5,389 bases of DNA from Methanoregula sp. (GTDB lineage: Archaea; Halobacteriota; Methanomicrobia; Methanomicrobiales; Methanospirillaceae): the NCBI GenBank assembly GCA_003157895.1, contig PMKW01000160.1:13854-19242 (forward strand). Direction: 5' to 3'. The position numbers were made by a program, and so were the translations under genes. This document shows positions 1 to 4,784 of the stretch, in pieces. The notes under the pieces were generated by a model. It saw only the letters and a program-made list of their open reading frames with translations. It made no database searches and had not been told where the DNA came from. The stretch's first letter is position 1, and every line of letters starts with the position of its first letter.

Positions 1-356
1 GTCTGTTTGGCTTCCTGCGTTGCCGCGATTTCGATGCACCGGCACTTCGGCCGGGAGTGGACGAGGGTTGAGTCGACCAGCATGATCGCGGTTTCCTGTG
101 CATTCGCCCCGTACTTCTCGAACCCTTCCTGCGACATGATTACGTAGATATCCGGGATCGAAACCTCGGGGTAGAGGATGGGGTCGTCATCGATGATGAC
201 CGCACTCATCGATGCCCCGCCCCTGGCTTCCGGCCCATACACCTGGGTCTGGACAGCGAATTTGTTGTCGTACATCACCGCTGCCCGGCCGATGATGACG
301 GCCGAGAGGATAATCCCCTGCCCACCGAAACCGGAGAACCGGATCTCGTGCCTCAT
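1..356 (-). CDS. korC: 2-oxoglutarate:ferredoxin oxidoreductase, gamma subunit (partial, C-terminus missing)
   Basis: Gamma subunit of the CoA-acylating 2-oxoacid:ferredoxin oxidoreductase that interconverts succinyl-CoA + CO2 + reduced ferredoxin with 2-oxoglutarate in the cytoplasm. In the POR gamma family this subunit helps bind CoA and close the active site. The first 118 codons are visible and the frame is open to the left edge. The N-terminus carries the family's glycine motif GFGGQG (residues 9-14), and a QTQVYGPEARGGA stretch matches the conserved QxxxYGPEARGG signature of gamma subunits. Family members are about 180 residues long, so roughly a third is missing. The start ATG (356-354) overlaps the korB stop as ATGA, with GGGGGTGA a few bases upstream as a good Shine-Dalgarno site. 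Family assignment is firm. Substrate specificity (2-oxoglutarate rather than another 2-oxoacid) is inferred from the D-A-B-C operon and the fumarase neighbour. Confidence 0.93.
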   Translation of the reverse strand, partial: MRHEIRFSGFGGQGIILSAVIIGRAAVMYDNKFAVQTQVYGPEARGGASMSAVIIDDDPILYPEVSIPDIYVIMSQEGFEKYGANAQETAIMLVDSTLVHSRPKCRCIEIAATQEAKQ

Positions 357-1141
357 CGTTTCACCCCCATAGCCGGCCGGTCTCGCCGGGTGAGTTCCCC
401 GACAACGTACATGTCCTCCGGTATCTGCTCGTGATTCTCAAGCATCCGGTCGCGTTTTGCCTTCAGGAGTGAGTGAACTTTCAGGTACTCGACGTGATCT
501 ATCACCTGCCGGAACTTGTTCCGGCGCCCAAACGCCGTAGGGCACTGGACGAGCGCCTCGATGAATGAGAAGCCGGGGGTAACGAGTCCCACCTTCACCG
601 CCTTCTCGAGCTCCCTGACATGGTACGATGTCCAGCGGGCAACATAGTTGGCTCCCGCAGCGGTCGCAAGCTCACAAAGGTCAAAAGGCGTCTCGGCAGC
701 CCCGTACGGAGTAGTGGACGAGAGGCGGCCCCGGGGCGTTGTCGGGCTCCCCTGCCCACCGGTCATGCCGTAGATCTGGTTGTTCATGCAGACCACCGTG
801 AGGTCGATGTTGCGCCGGCAGGCATGGATGAAATGGTTGCCGCCAATGGCTGCAAGATCGCCATCGCCGGTAAAGACGACCACGTTAAGGTCTGGGTTTG
901 CTAGCTTGACGCCGGTTGCGAACGCGAGGGCCCGTCCATGGGTGGTGTGGAGCGAGTCGGTGAGGATGTACCCGGGGGCACGCGAGGAGCAGCCGATACC
1001 GGAAACGAAAACGGTCTCCTCCTTCTTCCAGCCCATCTGGTCGATGGCGGCAAGCGTGCAGTTGATGATCGTCCCGTTCCCGCAGCCCGCACAGTAGATA
1101 TGGGGGAGCCGGTCCTCGCGGAACCAGTCCTCGTAACTCAT
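353..1141 (-). CDS. korB: 2-oxoglutarate:ferredoxin oxidoreductase, beta (TPP-binding) subunit
   Basis: Thiamine-pyrophosphate-binding catalytic subunit, 262 residues, in the usual range for archaeal KorB. The TPP signature is visible: GDGD at residues 92-95 and the paired NN at 120-121. Four cysteines, C17 and C20 (CAGCGNG), C51 (GIGCSSR) and C200 (QCPTAFG), have nearly the spacing of the [4Fe-4S] ligands known in crenarchaeal 2-oxoacid:ferredoxin oxidoreductase beta chains, so the subunit should carry the proximal cluster that passes electrons to ferredoxin or KorD. THGRALAFATGVKLANP (67-83) is also typical. The ATG overlaps the korA stop by 4 bases (ATGA), with GGAGG 7 bases upstream of the start; the 3' end overlaps korC in the same way. 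The subunits should therefore be translationally coupled. An alternative is the closely related pyruvate or branched-chain 2-oxoacid enzymes; the gene order favours the 2-oxoglutarate enzyme. Confidence 0.95.
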   Translation of the reverse strand: MSYEDWFREDRLPHIYCAGCGNGTIINCTLAAIDQMGWKKEETVFVSGIGCSSRAPGYILTDSLHTTHGRALAFATGVKLANPDLNVVVFTGDGDLAAIGGNHFIHACRRNIDLTVVCMNNQIYGMTGGQGSPTTPRGRLSSTTPYGAAETPFDLCELATAAGANYVARWTSYHVRELEKAVKVGLVTPGFSFIEALVQCPTAFGRRNKFRQVIDHVEYLKVHSLLKAKRDRMLENHEQIPEDMYVVGELTRRDRPAMGVKR

Positions 1142-2244
1142 TGCCCCGCCTCCAGTGCAGCGATGAGCTCCGCAGGGGTATGAAGTTCCCCGCCCAGCTT
1201 GGAGATGCTTCGTACCGGCACCCTCACGTGCCGCTCGATCTCGCGGGCAATCTGGCCGAGGTTCATCTCCGGGACAAGGAAGCGCCGGGCATTTTTAAAG
1301 TGCGCAAGGGCTTTTTCCGGGAACGGCCAGACGATACGGATGCGGAGAAACCCGACGGTTGTATCGTTTTTATCGTGCATCACCTGCTGGACGGTGCGGA
1401 CCGGGGCGCCGTAGGCAACAAAGACCTGCTCCGCATCCGGGTTGATGATATCGTAGTCCGCCATATCGTCACGGGCATTCTCGATCTTGTCCACCAGCCG
1501 CTGCACAAGAGCTCCATGCACCTTCGGGCTCGTGGCGCACGGGTAGCCCCGCTCGTCATGGGTGAGGCCGGTGACGTGGACGTGATGGCCGGTGCCGAAC
1601 TGCGGAAAGCCGGGGACGAGGTCAGGGTCCGTTGCCTTGAACGGCAGGGTACCGGGTACGAGGGGTTTCCTCTCCACCCGCTCTACCTTGTCGGGGATGA
1701 TGATCTTCTCCCGCATGTGCCCGACGGTTTCATCGGCCATCAGGAAGACCGGAACGCGATATTTATCTGCGAGGTTGAAGGCCTTTACGGTCAGCTCGTA
1801 CATCTCCTGCACGGTTGCCGGGCAGAGGGCGATAATGGCATAATCGCCATGCGAGCCGAACCGTACCTGCATCATGTCCCCCTGCGCCGACATGGTCGGC
1901 TGGCCGGTGGACGGTCCGCCCCGCTGGACATTGACCACCACGCAGGGCGTCTCGGTCATGGCGGCATACCCGATGTTCTCCATCATGAGGGAGAAGCCGG
2001 GGCCGCTCGTAGCCGTCATTGCCCGGGCGCCGGTCCACGAAGCCCCGATGATGGAGGCAATGCTCGCGAGCTCGTCCTCCATCTGGATGAAGACCCCGCC
2101 TTTTTTCGGGAGCTTTGCTGCCATGTGCTCGGCAATCTCGGTCGAGGGGGTGATCGGGTACCCGCCAAAGAAGGAGCAGCCTGCCGCAAGCGCCCCCTCC
2201 GCACAGGCAGTATTTCCCTGCCAGAACTCAACTCTCGCCGTCAA
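1138..2244 (-). CDS. korA: 2-oxoglutarate:ferredoxin oxidoreductase, alpha subunit
   Basis: Alpha subunit of the four-subunit enzyme, 368 residues, close to normal family length. It contributes the pyrimidine-binding side of the TPP site and helps recognise the 2-oxoacid. Visible landmarks are GYPITPSTEI (28-37, the YPITP motif), MEDELASIASIIGASWTGARAMTATSGPG (55-83), QRGGPSTGQPT (107-117), and DETVGHMRE (171-179). A transketolase C-terminal-like part follows, with WPFP and VPEMNLGQIAREI. The start is a TTG (2244-2242) overlapping the korD stop as TTGA. It is supported by AGGTGG 10 bases upstream, and by conservation beginning almost at once (VEFWQGNTACAEGALAAGC); the next in-frame Met is residue 41, beyond the YPITP motif and so too late. 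The 3' end overlaps korB by 4 bases. Confidence 0.95.
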   Translation of the reverse strand: MTARVEFWQGNTACAEGALAAGCSFFGGYPITPSTEIAEHMAAKLPKKGGVFIQMEDELASIASIIGASWTGARAMTATSGPGFSLMMENIGYAAMTETPCVVVNVQRGGPSTGQPTMSAQGDMMQVRFGSHGDYAIIALCPATVQEMYELTVKAFNLADKYRVPVFLMADETVGHMREKIIIPDKVERVERKPLVPGTLPFKATDPDLVPGFPQFGTGHHVHVTGLTHDERGYPCATSPKVHGALVQRLVDKIENARDDMADYDIINPDAEQVFVAYGAPVRTVQQVMHDKNDTTVGFLRIRIVWPFPEKALAHFKNARRFLVPEMNLGQIAREIERHVRVPVRSISKLGGELHTPAELIAALEAGQ

Positions 2245-2513
2245 TATTCAATCGCCACCTTGTGCGGTTCGTAGGGTTCTTCCTCGATCCAGTGGATCGC
2301 CTGGTCCGGGCAGGTGAGCTGGCAGACGCCGCAGAGCTGCCGGCCGTAGAGGTTCCGGAGCCGGCAGTTAGCGCAGCGTTCGGGCCTGTCCAGTTCCGGC
2401 ACGACAATCCCCTTGCGGTTAAGCTTCTTTCCCTCCTTGAAGATCTTGTACGGGCAGACTTTTGTACAGAGGTTGCATCCTTTGCAGCGGTTCTCGTCGA
2501 TAGCGAGTTTCAT
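2241..2513 (-). CDS. korD: 2-oxoglutarate:ferredoxin oxidoreductase, delta (2x[4Fe-4S] ferredoxin-like) subunit
   Basis: Small iron-sulfur subunit, 90 residues, that exchanges electrons between the KorAB catalytic core and soluble ferredoxin. The first cluster motif is canonical: C10-x2-C13-x2-C16-x3-C20-P. The second is unusual: C47-x2-C50, then ten residues, then C61-x2-C64-x3-C68-P, followed by the ordinary DQAI. The expected first cysteine three residues before C61 is Arg58, so C47 or C50 must supply the fourth ligand across a short insertion (RLRNLYGRQL). The start chosen is ATG at 2513-2511, because the protein then begins MKLAIDENRCKGC as in other delta subunits. A longer in-frame start at 2675 would overlap fumB and add 54 residues encoded by a terminator and promoter. 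It is the first gene of the kor operon and ends in a TTGA overlap with korA. Confidence 0.93.
   Translation of the reverse strand: MKLAIDENRCKGCNLCTKVCPYKIFKEGKKLNRKGIVVPELDRPERCANCRLRNLYGRQLCGVCQLTCPDQAIHWIEEEPYEPHKVAIEY
2255..2260 (-). promoter_or_regulatory. Ribosome binding site deciding the TTG start of korA
   Basis: The minus strand reads AGGTGG here, 10 bases before a TTG that overlaps the korD TGA. No ATG or GTG lies at the expected place, so this site supports the unusual TTG initiation. It lies inside the last codons of korD, which fits coupled translation. Confidence 0.6.
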
Positions 2514-2534
2514 GTGTCGGCGGTCCTCTTCGCT

Positions 2535-2548
2535 AGTATATATTCGAC
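2535..2548 (-). promoter_or_regulatory. Candidate archaeal promoter (TATA box) for korDABC
   Basis: The minus strand reads GTCGAATATATACT here; TATATA occupies 2542-2537, preceded by CGAA as a possible BRE. Its centre is about 27 bases before the A of the korD ATG (2513), the usual archaeal distance to the transcription start, so the mRNA may be leaderless or nearly so. The purine-rich AGAGG at 2528-2524 would then lie upstream of the transcript start. It follows the fum terminator directly, making kor a separate transcription unit. Position is seen; function is inferred. Confidence 0.6.
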
Positions 2549-2557
2549 AACAGTTAC

Positions 2558-2625
2558 AAAAAACCTCTTCTTTGTGCTGAGGGTCATCAGACCCGAAGCA
2601 GGAGAAGAACGCTTTAGCGTTCTTC
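2558..2625 (-). terminator. Terminator region after fumB: stop-codon hairpin plus T6 tract
   Basis: Read on the minus strand, a perfect 9-bp stem GAAGAACGC/GCGTTCTTC with loop TAAA (2625-2604) contains the fumB stop codon TAA in its loop. A second small hairpin, GGGTC-TGAT-GACCC, occupies 2594-2581. A run of six T (2563-2558) follows about 40 bases after the first stem. Archaeal transcription commonly ends at U-tracts, so the T6 is the likely release point; the hairpins may define or protect the 3' end. The TATA-like box for korD begins about 10 bases further on. Confidence 0.6.
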
Positions 2626-3192
2626 GACTTGAGGGCACGACCTCGGGGCAAAGTTCCTGAATGCACTTTCCGCATTCTTCCTCGCGGTATCGAAGATATC
2701 GTTCCCGCATGAATCTATGCCGACCACCAGCGGCAGGTGATCGAGCTCAATTTCCCAGATGGCCTCCGCCATGCCGAGGTCCTCGTAATGGACACCTTTC
2801 AGGATCATATGCGATGAGGCAAGGGCTGCACAACCGCCGGTGAAGGCGAGATAGACCCCCCTGCCATTCAGCTGATTCCTCACCGTTGCTCCCATGCCTC
2901 CTTTGCCGATGAACGCCCGTACACCCTTGTCGATAAGGAACCCGGCAAGCTCATTCATCCTTGCAGAGGTGGTCGGGCCGGCAGCGATGACCTTTCTGTC
3001 CCGGATGACCGGCCCGCAGTGGTAGATGACCGCACCTACCGGGTCGAACGGGATGCCATCCTTCTGCATCCGCAGGTGCGCCTCGTCCCGTGCTGTATAA
3101 ACAATGCCCGATAGCTCGACACGGTCGCCGGCCTTCAGCTTCAGCAGCTCATCGCCAAGCGGCGTTCTGAGCTGCATAGCTTTTCCCTTCAT
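2614..3192 (-). CDS. fumB: Fumarate hydratase (class I, two-subunit type), beta subunit
   Basis: C-terminal-domain subunit of the oxygen-sensitive, [4Fe-4S]-dependent class I fumarase, 192 residues, which with the alpha subunit interconverts malate and fumarate. Landmarks are VYTARDEAH (31-39), YHCGPV (57-62), AGPTTSARM (71-79), IGKGGMG (95-101), GMAEAIWEIEL (140-150) and the IDS-x-GN end motif (159-164). These match the fumarase/tartrate dehydratase beta family. L(+)-tartrate dehydratase beta is the main alternative; the kor operon next door and the archaeal host favour fumarase. The start ATG (3192-3190) overlaps the fumA stop (ATGA) and has GAGGTGA just 4 bases upstream. A second Met at residue 6 is possible but has no comparable site. 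The stop codon sits in the loop of a 9-bp hairpin. Confidence 0.92.
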   Translation of the reverse strand: MKGKAMQLRTPLGDELLKLKAGDRVELSGIVYTARDEAHLRMQKDGIPFDPVGAVIYHCGPVIRDRKVIAAGPTTSARMNELAGFLIDKGVRAFIGKGGMGATVRNQLNGRGVYLAFTGGCAALASSHMILKGVHYEDLGMAEAIWEIELDHLPLVVGIDSCGNDIFDTARKNAESAFRNFAPRSCPQVEER

Positions 3193-4025
3193 GGATTCAC
3201 CTCAACCGATGCATGACGGTTTGCCCAGCACTGGACATTGACCGCAACCGGAAGCGATGCAGTGTGACAGCCGGCTGTCTTCACTTTGACGGCAAGTGCG
3301 GTGAAGTCCCCGCCAAGACCCATCGGGCCGATCCCGAGCTTGTTGACCGAGTCGCAGATCTGCTGCTCGAACTCCGTCATGGTATCGACCGACAGCAGGA
3401 GCGCTTCCTTGGCAAGGTTTGCGGCGAGATCAAACGTCCCCCCGATCCCGATCCCGAGGAAAACCGGCGGGCAGGGCTTCCCCTCAGCGGAGAGCATCGT
3501 CTCCACCACGAACCCTTCGATCCCATAGACGTGCGAGGGGAGGAGCATCGCGATCCGGGAGCTGTTCTCGGCACCTGCACCCTTGGGAAAGACGGTGACC
3601 GTGAACTTCTCCCCGGGCCTCACATGGATGGCCGGGATCCCGGCGCCGGTATTGTCCTTAGTGTTATGCCGGGTCAGGGGATCAACGACATTGGGCCGGA
3701 GCGGGATTTCTGACGTTGCCCTTCGCACGCCTTCGGCAACGGCATCGTACAGGGACTGCGTGAGCGGGACATCGGGCGGGAGGGTCAGATACACGACAGG
3801 CACACCGGTGTCCTGGCACATCGGAACCCCGAGCCGCTCGGCAATTTCGATATTTTCAAGAATATTGGCAAACTCCCCGCGGGCAACGGGATTTGTCTCG
3901 GCAGCGGCTGCCTTTCTGATGACCCGCAGCACATCTGACGGGAGGCTGATGACAGCGCTTTTGTACGCTTCGAAGGTGGCATCGGCAAGCGCGGAGAAGA
4001 GGGGATCCTGGGCCGGTTTCTTCAT
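3189..4025 (-). CDS. fumA: Fumarate hydratase (class I, two-subunit type), alpha subunit
   Basis: N-terminal-domain, iron-sulfur subunit of class I fumarase, 278 residues, a normal length for the archaeal alpha chain. The cluster-binding region is recognisable: C70 in VPMCQDTGVP (67-76), C185 in KPCPPVFLGIGIGG (183-196) and C253 in AGCHTASLPVAV (251-262) are the probable three ligands, leaving one iron free to bind substrate, as known for class I enzymes. RHNTKDNTGAGIPAIH (119-134), PKGAGAEN (147-154) and GPMGLGGD (233-240) are further family signatures. In Methanomicrobiales the enzyme is expected to run from malate to fumarate in the reductive half-cycle feeding Kor. The start ATG (4025-4023) is preceded by CATAA and no Shine-Dalgarno sequence, with a TATA-like box about 29 bases upstream. 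The 3' end overlaps fumB by 4 bases. Tartrate dehydratase alpha is a less likely alternative. Confidence 0.93.
   Translation of the reverse strand: MKKPAQDPLFSALADATFEAYKSAVISLPSDVLRVIRKAAAAETNPVARGEFANILENIEIAERLGVPMCQDTGVPVVYLTLPPDVPLTQSLYDAVAEGVRRATSEIPLRPNVVDPLTRHNTKDNTGAGIPAIHVRPGEKFTVTVFPKGAGAENSSRIAMLLPSHVYGIEGFVVETMLSAEGKPCPPVFLGIGIGGTFDLAANLAKEALLLSVDTMTEFEQQICDSVNKLGIGPMGLGGDFTALAVKVKTAGCHTASLPVAVNVQCWANRHASVEVNP
3197..3203 (-). promoter_or_regulatory. Ribosome binding site of fumB
   Basis: GAGGTGA on the minus strand, 4 bases before the ATG that overlaps the fumA stop. It chooses this start over Met6 of the same frame. It contrasts with fumA, which has no Shine-Dalgarno sequence and is probably leaderless. 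Confidence 0.65.
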
Positions 4026-4049
4026 TTATGTATACTGAGGAGCGGGGGG

Positions 4050-4060
4050 TAATATAAGCG
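4050..4060 (-). promoter_or_regulatory. Candidate archaeal promoter (TATA box) for fumAB
   Basis: The minus strand reads CGCTTATATTA here, with TTATAT at 4057-4052. The box centre lies about 29 bases before the fumA ATG, placing the predicted transcript start at about 4027, within two bases of the start codon: a leaderless arrangement that agrees with the missing Shine-Dalgarno site. A second, more distal candidate (ATTATATCCC, 4081-4072) would give a leader of about 25 bases and cannot be excluded. Confidence 0.55.
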
Positions 4061-4143
4061 TGTGCGGTAGCGGGATATAATGCCAAAAATTAGGGAAATA
4101 ATTCCAGAACAGACGAATATCCAATAAAGTGATTTGAGTACCT

Positions 4144-4230
4144 GATTATTGATTGAAAATTTTTCATCGCAATCACAATCGCGATCAAAAACCTGTTCCG
4201 GATCAATCAACCCCCAATTTTATTTTTTTG
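4144..4230. repeat. Dispersed repeat, copy A (about 82 bp)
   Basis: From 4149 this matches 4563-4644 without gaps over about 80 positions; I count 63 identities by eye. It begins with a 25-bp unit (4144-4168, core TTGATTGAAAATTTTTCATC), continues through a GATC-rich segment that is a decayed form of the palindrome in copy B, and ends in ATTTTATTTTTTTG. The conservation is patchy: the segment TCGCGATCAA is identical while the stretch before CGG and the AACCCCC/AAGCTTT stretch differ. No coding potential is seen. Confidence 0.7.
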
Positions 4231-4261
4231 CTCTGTAGAAATCCTCGTTTCACGTGATGAT

Positions 4262-4313
4262 CGCCCCCATTGCGCCAACCCTGCCCTTATTGGGGGCGGG
4301 GGCAGAGCCCCCG
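4262..4313. repeat. Overlapping GC-rich inverted repeats (two competing hairpins)
   Basis: CGCCCCCA (4262-4269) is complementary to TGGGGGCG (4291-4298), an 8-bp stem with a 21-base loop. CGGGGGC (4297-4303) is complementary to GCCCCCG (4307-4313), a 7-bp stem with loop AGA. The two stems share bases 4297-4298, so they would partly compete. The block is a sharp GC-rich island in AT-rich surroundings. No T-tract follows on either strand, so a simple terminator is not supported. Confidence 0.55.
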
Positions 4314-4366
4314 AGAGCGTTATAATTAATATCAAAATGATTTCTCCAGAGATTATTTTTTCAATC

Positions 4367-4416
4367 AAACCCTGATTAAAAATTTTTCAGCAGACATTGA
4401 TTAAAATTTTTCAGGC
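4367..4416. repeat. 25-bp tandem repeat, first block (two units plus partial third)
   Basis: Two head-to-tail units of exactly 25 bp (4367-4391 and 4392-4416) share the core TGATTAAAA-TTTTTCAG. A third begins AGACCTTGATGGAAAAA (4417-4433) and then diverges into a hairpin. Each unit is a near-palindrome, with CTGA or TTGA at one end and TCAG or TCA at the other around an A-run/T-run centre. There are no spacers between units, so this is not a CRISPR array. Confidence 0.75.
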
Positions 4417-4428
4417 AGACCTTGATGG

Positions 4429-4466
4429 AAAAACCGGTTCCACGATCGCATCTCCGTCGTGACCGG
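4429..4466 (-). terminator. Terminator-like hairpin followed by T5 on the minus strand
   Basis: On the minus strand CCGGT-CACG (4466-4458) pairs with CGTG-(GA)-ACCGG (4444-4434), a 9-bp stem with a two-base bulge and a 13-base loop, and TTTTT (4433-4429) follows directly. It has the form of a factor-independent terminator for leftward transcription, for example read-through from the hydrolase gene about 320 bases upstream. Structure is seen; function is inferred. Confidence 0.4.
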
Positions 4467-4507
4467 AAATGATGCAGTAGTTCACATGTGTTTAACTTTT
4501 TACAACC

Positions 4508-4582
4508 AGACCCTGTTTGAAACTTTTTCAGCAAACTTTGAATGAATTTTTTTCATCAAACCTTGATTAAAAGATTTTCATC
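4508..4582. repeat. 25-bp tandem repeat, second block (three units)
   Basis: Three exact-length units (4508-4532, 4533-4557, 4558-4582) have the pattern ARACYYTG, then an A-run, a T-run and TCAGC or TCATC. The last unit leads into the palindrome and dispersed copy B. Further decayed fragments (GCTTTGATTTTATTTTTCCAGC and AGACTCTGATTTTTACCAG) follow to about 4670. Confidence 0.75.
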
Positions 4583-4644
4583 GCGATCATGATCGCGATC
4601 AACAATCAGTCCCGGCTCAATCAAGCTTTGATTTTATTTTTCCA
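4563..4644. repeat. Dispersed repeat, copy B (about 82 bp)
   Basis: This is the counterpart of copy A (4149-4230), starting 414 bp away in the same orientation with roughly 80 percent identity by eye. It contains the intact form of the 20-bp palindrome, which is degenerate in copy A, so B may be the better preserved copy. No flanking target-site duplication is obvious. Confidence 0.7.
4580..4599. repeat. Perfect 20-bp palindrome
   Basis: ATCGCGATCATGATCGCGAT is identical on both strands over 20 bp, with half-site ATCGCGATCA. In copy A the equivalent stretch is ATCGCAATCACAATCGCGAT, keeping the right half. A perfect palindrome without a loop is more like a dimeric protein-binding site than an RNA hairpin. 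The protein is unknown. Confidence 0.7.
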
Positions 4645-4727
4645 GCCAGACTCTGATTTTTACCAGATTCCACTCACGCTGCATGCACAAAGGTATAAGT
4701 TCCTGTGGAACCTGTTGACCGGTTTCA

Positions 4728-4784
4728 CTATTCGGGTCCGGGACTTTTACCGGTCCAGCTGCGCACCCGCAAAGTTTTTTTCAA
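4728..4784 (-). pseudogene. In-frame continuation of the hydrolase gene beyond its TAA
   Basis: Directly after the TAA at 4787-4785 the same frame reads LKKTLRVRSWTGKSPGPE and then TAG. A Lys/Arg-rich stretch followed by TGKS and ending near Glu resembles the usual C-terminus of YdjM/DUF457 proteins after the VTP-x-G motif. The simplest reading is that a one-base change (for example a Tyr TAC or TAT to TAA) cut the protein from 138 to 119 residues. Chance resemblance over 18 residues cannot be excluded. Confidence 0.45.

Larger units (their letters stand above)
4026..4727. other. AT-rich non-coding spacer with repeats and hairpins
   Basis: About 700 bases between fumA and the hydrolase gene hold no reading frame with recognisable protein features. 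Short frames on either strand are built from the repeats (for example Asp/Cys alternation read through the GATC-rich palindrome). The spacer is much richer in A and T than the kor/fum genes and contains the repeats, palindrome and hairpins listed separately, plus the fum promoter at its left edge. I see no tRNA, no CRISPR array and no transposase remnant. Confidence 0.75.

Noticed and set aside
178..1183. Several plus-strand frames opposite korC and korB
   Set aside because: They are shadows of conserved minus-strand genes with no domain signatures.
1141..2274. Long plus-strand reading frame of 377 codons opposite korA
   Set aside because: It is antisense to a clearly conserved KorA and shows no recognisable domain; long antisense frames are common opposite GC-rich genes.
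2514..2675. 54-codon N-terminal extension of korD from an upstream ATG
   Set aside because: It overlaps the 3' end of fumB and is encoded by the terminator hairpins and the TATA-like box; the conserved delta subunit begins at MKLAIDENRC.
4022..4210. 62-codon minus-strand frame whose TGA overlaps the fumA ATG
   Set aside because: The 4-base overlap is tempting, and a hydrophobic stretch is present, but the frame is built from the repeat and both fum TATA candidates, has no ribosome site I can see, and resembles no family I know. A small membrane peptide cannot be fully excluded.
4367..4582. Possible CRISPR array
   Set aside because: The 25-bp units abut head to tail with no unique spacers, the units are diverged, and no cas gene is present.
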